A DNA stretch of 8,961 nt from Comamonadaceae bacterium (GTDB taxonomy: Bacteria > Pseudomonadota > Gammaproteobacteria > Burkholderiales > Burkholderiaceae_C): positions 1 to 8,961 of the forward strand of contig CANCDA010000096.1 of the NCBI GenBank assembly GCA_947374705.1, read 5' to 3'. Positions 6,609 through 8,961 of this stretch are shown here, piece by piece; the first letter of the stretch is position 1; each line of letters starts with the position of its first letter. Below the pieces are notes generated by a model, which saw only the letters and a list, made by a program, of their open reading frames with translations, was not told the origin of the DNA and did no database searches. A program made the translations under genes and the position numbers.

Positions 6609-7898
6609 CTACGCCGTGCCAAATTTTGTCTCAAACTGGATCCCTATTTTTTGCAGCAAGGGCGTCGGCAATTGCCCACCCGCGCAGATGATCACCGCGT
6701 CATTCGGGTATCGTAGCTTAGTGCCCTCGTGCTCGATCTCCACATCGCGTTCATGGATCGCATGGACGCTGGAGCTGAGCAGCACGCGGATGCGACCGGC
6801 CTTCTCCTGCTGCGCCAATAGCAGGCGATTTTTCTCTTTCACCCTTGAAAAAGCGGTGCTTCGGTAAGACAAAATCACGTTCGATTTTTTCTGCTCCGAG
6901 ATGGCAATGGCCGCCTCCAGCGCACTGTCACCACCGCCCACCACCAGCACTGACATGCCTGCGTACTGCTCGGGGTCGATTAGGCGGTAGGTCACCTTGG
7001 CGGTCTCCTCACCCGGTACTTCGAGTTTGCGCGGCGTGCCGCGACGCCCCATGGTGAGCAGCACCGTGCCTGCGCGGTAGCTGCCCCGGTTGGTGCGCAC
7101 CATGAATTGACCATCGACTTGCTCAACGGCCTCCATGCGTTCTTTGAATGAGATTTTGAGGCCAGTCTTTTTGACCACATCGAGCCAGAATTTCAGCAAG
7201 GTTTCTTTCTGGATTTCGCCAAAATTGACCTTGCCGATCAAGTCCAACTCAAAGGGCGCGCTCATGGCCACTTTGCCGCGCGGGTAGTGGTAAACCGAAC
7301 CACCGAGGGAGTCTTCTTGCTCGATGAGTTTGTAGCTCAGCTTGTGATGAATGGACGACAAGCCCGCCGACAACCCTGCTGGCCCGCAGCCGATGATGAC
7401 GACATCGAAATCGGCCTTGCTGTTTTTCTTTTTACGGATGGAGGCAATCGCCTGTCGGCCCTGCTCAGCGGCCTTGCGGATCAGGCCCATGCCCCCCAGC
7501 TCGCCTGCGATAAAAATGCCCGGCACGTTGGACTCGAACTCGGGCGTGATGTTGGGGATGTCCACACCGCGCCGCTCCGTACCAAACACCAGCTTGATAG
7601 CCTCCACCGGGCACGCCGCCAAGCAGGCGCCATGGCCGATGCAGGCCGCTGCGTTTTTGAGCACGGCTTTGCCGTTGATGATGCCCAGCGCCTCTTCAGG
7701 GCAGGCCTTGGCGCAAGCCCCTGAGCCGATGCAGCGCACCGGGTCGATCACGGGGTGCAAAGAGTGGGGCTCGTTGAGTCCGCTTTTTTCGATCACTTCA
7801 AACTCGGTGGCGTGGGTGGTGTGAATCCTGAGTTGGCGTCGGATGTAGAGCACCAGAATGAGTGCGATGACGGCCAGGTAGAGGTAGATGTAGTTCAT
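6609..7898 (-). CDS. Membrane-anchored Fe-S/FAD/NAD(P) oxidoreductase with permuted flavoprotein fold
   Basis: In 429 residues the order is: a membrane anchor (3-20, YIYLYLAVIALILVLYI); a ferredoxin-like domain (47-105) with motifs CIGSGACAKACP (56-67) and CIGHGACLAACP (86-97); a segment (112-153) with VPGIFIAGELGGMGLIRKAA; an FAD Rossmann motif GCGPAG (170-175); an NAD(P) Rossmann motif GGGDSALEA (321-329); and a short end after VIICAGGQLPTP. I infer electron transfer between NAD(P)H, FAD and Fe-S centres at the inner face of the membrane; substrate and partner are unknown. It resembles thioredoxin-reductase-like flavoproteins but has no redox CxxC: outside the ferredoxin domain only Cys171 and Cys405 occur. 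Two features stand out. The FAD-closing segment usually found at the C-terminus sits before the first Rossmann fold, and both Fe-S motifs lack their second Cys. It lies 60 bases downstream of ccmI on the same strand, so a link with respiration or cytochrome c is possible but unproven. Confidence 0.85.
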   Translation of the reverse strand: MNYIYLYLAVIALILVLYIRRQLRIHTTHATEFEVIEKSGLNEPHSLHPVIDPVRCIGSGACAKACPEEALGIINGKAVLKNAAACIGHGACLAACPVEAIKLVFGTERRGVDIPNITPEFESNVPGIFIAGELGGMGLIRKAAEQGRQAIASIRKKKNSKADFDVVIIGCGPAGLSAGLSSIHHKLSYKLIEQEDSLGGSVYHYPRGKVAMSAPFELDLIGKVNFGEIQKETLLKFWLDVVKKTGLKISFKERMEAVEQVDGQFMVRTNRGSYRAGTVLLTMGRRGTPRKLEVPGEETAKVTYRLIDPEQYAGMSVLVVGGGDSALEAAIAISEQKKSNVILSYRSTAFSRVKEKNRLLLAQQEKAGRIRVLLSSSVHAIHERDVEIEHEGTKLRYPNDAVIICAGGQLPTPLLQKIGIQFETKFGTA

Positions 7899-7958
7899 GT
7901 TTTTGTGCCACTCACCCCAAGCGCCGAGGCAGCGAACAGGGTGGGTGTGCGGCGGTCA

Positions 7959-8961
7959 TTAAGGCTTCACCACATCCCGAATTTCAAGCTTGAGCCCTGA
8001 TGCACCCACACGAACCGACTCGGTTTGACCGGACAGATCACCCGGCTGTGGCATCGCGTTGCCGCTGGGGCTGATGCGTGCGGTGACGACCACTTGGGGC
8101 ACGCCGGAGAGCTTGGCGGCGGGGGACATGGCCAGGCTGTCGTCAAGGCTGAAGTTGAAGGGCAAGTCTTTCACCTGCTTTTTCAAAATGGCCAGCGGCA
8201 TGCGTGAGCCTTCGGGCGCGCGGGCAAAGATGAACAGCGTGTCGTCGGGCTTGACTTGCTTGGCCAAGGCGGGGGCCAGCGACACCGTGCCGCTGACGGT
8301 GGCGCCTGTTGCCGCAGCGGCCACAGTACCGCCCGCCGCAGGCGCATCTGCCAAGGCCGAAAGCGCGCTGGTGGATGCCGCAGCAGGGACAGCAGGCGGC
8401 AGGCCGGCCAGTTCACGGGCCTCAACCAAGTTGGCCTGCGCGCCTTTGACCATCTCGTTGTCGCTCGGGCCGAACTGCACCACTTGATCCCAGTACTTCA
8501 CGGCAGCACGGTAGTCTTTGCGCGTGAACGCGTGGGTGCCGGCCAGTGACAAGGCTTTTAGGTTGCGCGGGTCGATCTTGAGGGCGCGCTCCACCCACTT
8601 CATGGGTTCGCCGCTTAAGCTGCGGTTGTTTTTAACGGCGAGCGAGTCGGCGTAATCGGACAAGAGCGTGGCGTCGTCTTTGCGCAGGGCCACGGCTTTC
8701 TCGTAGGCCGTCAGCGCCTCGGGGTGGCGACCCAGCACGCTGTAGGAGCGGGCGAGCATGGCCCAACCTTCGGCGTCTTGCGGCTGCTCTTTGAGTCGCT
8801 CGGCGAGCCGATCGGTCATGGCGGCAATTTGATCGAAATTCGTGGCGTGCGGGGAGGCCGGGTCACCTGCGGCACTGGTGTTGCTGGCGTCTGAACCCAA
8901 GCCCATTTGCGCGGGCGTGCCCTTCCACCAGTACCCGGCGGCGGCAATGACGAGCACACCG
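7959..8961 (-). CDS. ccmI: Cytochrome c biogenesis protein CcmI (CycH), C-terminal part
   Basis: The frame is open to the right edge, so the N-terminus is missing; the GTG at 8957 is probably an internal Val. The visible 332-333 residues begin with the end of a membrane helix (VLVIAAAGYWWKG). A tetratricopeptide region follows (about 42-165, for example DAEGWAMLARSYSVLGRHPEALTAYEKAV in pieces, then NLKALSLAGTHAFTRKDYRAAVKYW). After that comes an Ala/Pro-rich linker (186-220) and the CcmI C-terminal periplasmic domain (221-332) with LFIFARAPEGSRMPLAI, DLPFNFSLDDSLAM and VVVTARIS. CcmI is a chaperone that holds apocytochrome c by its C-terminal helix and hands it to the CcmF/CcmH haem lyase in the periplasm. 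The rest of a ccm operon is expected beyond the edge. Confidence 0.92.
   Translation of the reverse strand, partial: GVLVIAAAGYWWKGTPAQMGLGSDASNTSAAGDPASPHATNFDQIAAMTDRLAERLKEQPQDAEGWAMLARSYSVLGRHPEALTAYEKAVALRKDDATLLSDYADSLAVKNNRSLSGEPMKWVERALKIDPRNLKALSLAGTHAFTRKDYRAAVKYWDQVVQFGPSDNEMVKGAQANLVEARELAGLPPAVPAAASTSALSALADAPAAGGTVAAAATGATVSGTVSLAPALAKQVKPDDTLFIFARAPEGSRMPLAILKKQVKDLPFNFSLDDSLAMSPAAKLSGVPQVVVTARISPSGNAMPQPGDLSGQTESVRVGASGLKLEIRDVVKP

Noticed and set aside
6609..7898. Call as thioredoxin reductase
   Set aside because: No redox-active CxxC is present and an Fe-S domain plus membrane anchor are, so only the fold family is shared.

Overview
The window reads as chromosome of a GC-rich betaproteobacterium, most likely order Burkholderiales and probably family Comamonadaceae (inference). 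The grounds are the protein sequences, the gltX–tRNA neighbourhood, the Ada–AlkA fusion and the LPS core genes; genus cannot be fixed by eye. There is no mobile element, CRISPR array, rRNA or phage gene. Nearly all the sequence is coding, and no gene-free stretch reaches 300 bases.

Layout. Bases 1-191 hold the C-terminal end of gltX (glutamyl-tRNA synthetase). It is followed by a three-gene tRNA cluster on the same strand: Ala-GGC, Glu-TTC and Asp-GTC. A perfect TATAAT lies just after the gltX stop, and a strong GNRA-looped hairpin at about 589-628 closes the cluster and can also work on the other strand. Next, on the minus strand, is a two-gene alkylation-repair operon: an Ada(N-terminal)–AraC–AlkA fusion (1231-2802) overlapping by ATGA an Ogt/MGMT-type methyltransferase (704-1234). 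Together the two genes supply the parts of E. coli Ada plus AlkA, divided differently.

A short divergent intergenic region leads into a plus-strand cell-envelope cluster: phosphomannomutase/phosphoglucomutase (2883-4265), WaaC heptosyltransferase I (4293-5321) and WaaA Kdo transferase (5318-6586, ATGA overlap with waaC). These make sugar phosphates and build the inner core of lipopolysaccharide on lipid A.

Convergent with waaA, and separated from it by only 22 bases, is a minus-strand gene (6609-7898) for a membrane-anchored Fe-S flavoprotein. Upstream of it in the same orientation is the C-terminal part of ccmI (cytochrome c maturation), running off the right edge.

The most interesting object is the Fe-S flavoprotein. 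The segment that normally closes the FAD site at the C-terminus of thioredoxin-reductase-like flavoproteins sits before the first Rossmann fold, between it and the ferredoxin domain, and the protein ends where that segment would be expected. This looks like a circular permutation. In addition both ferredoxin motifs lack the second cysteine (Ser in one, His in the other). Whether this is already described for the family cannot be decided here. The rest of the window is mostly housekeeping, with smaller points: an AT-rich insert in WaaC, a T-stem mismatch in tRNA-Ala, and an uncertain start with an Ada-box-like site for the Ada–AlkA gene.
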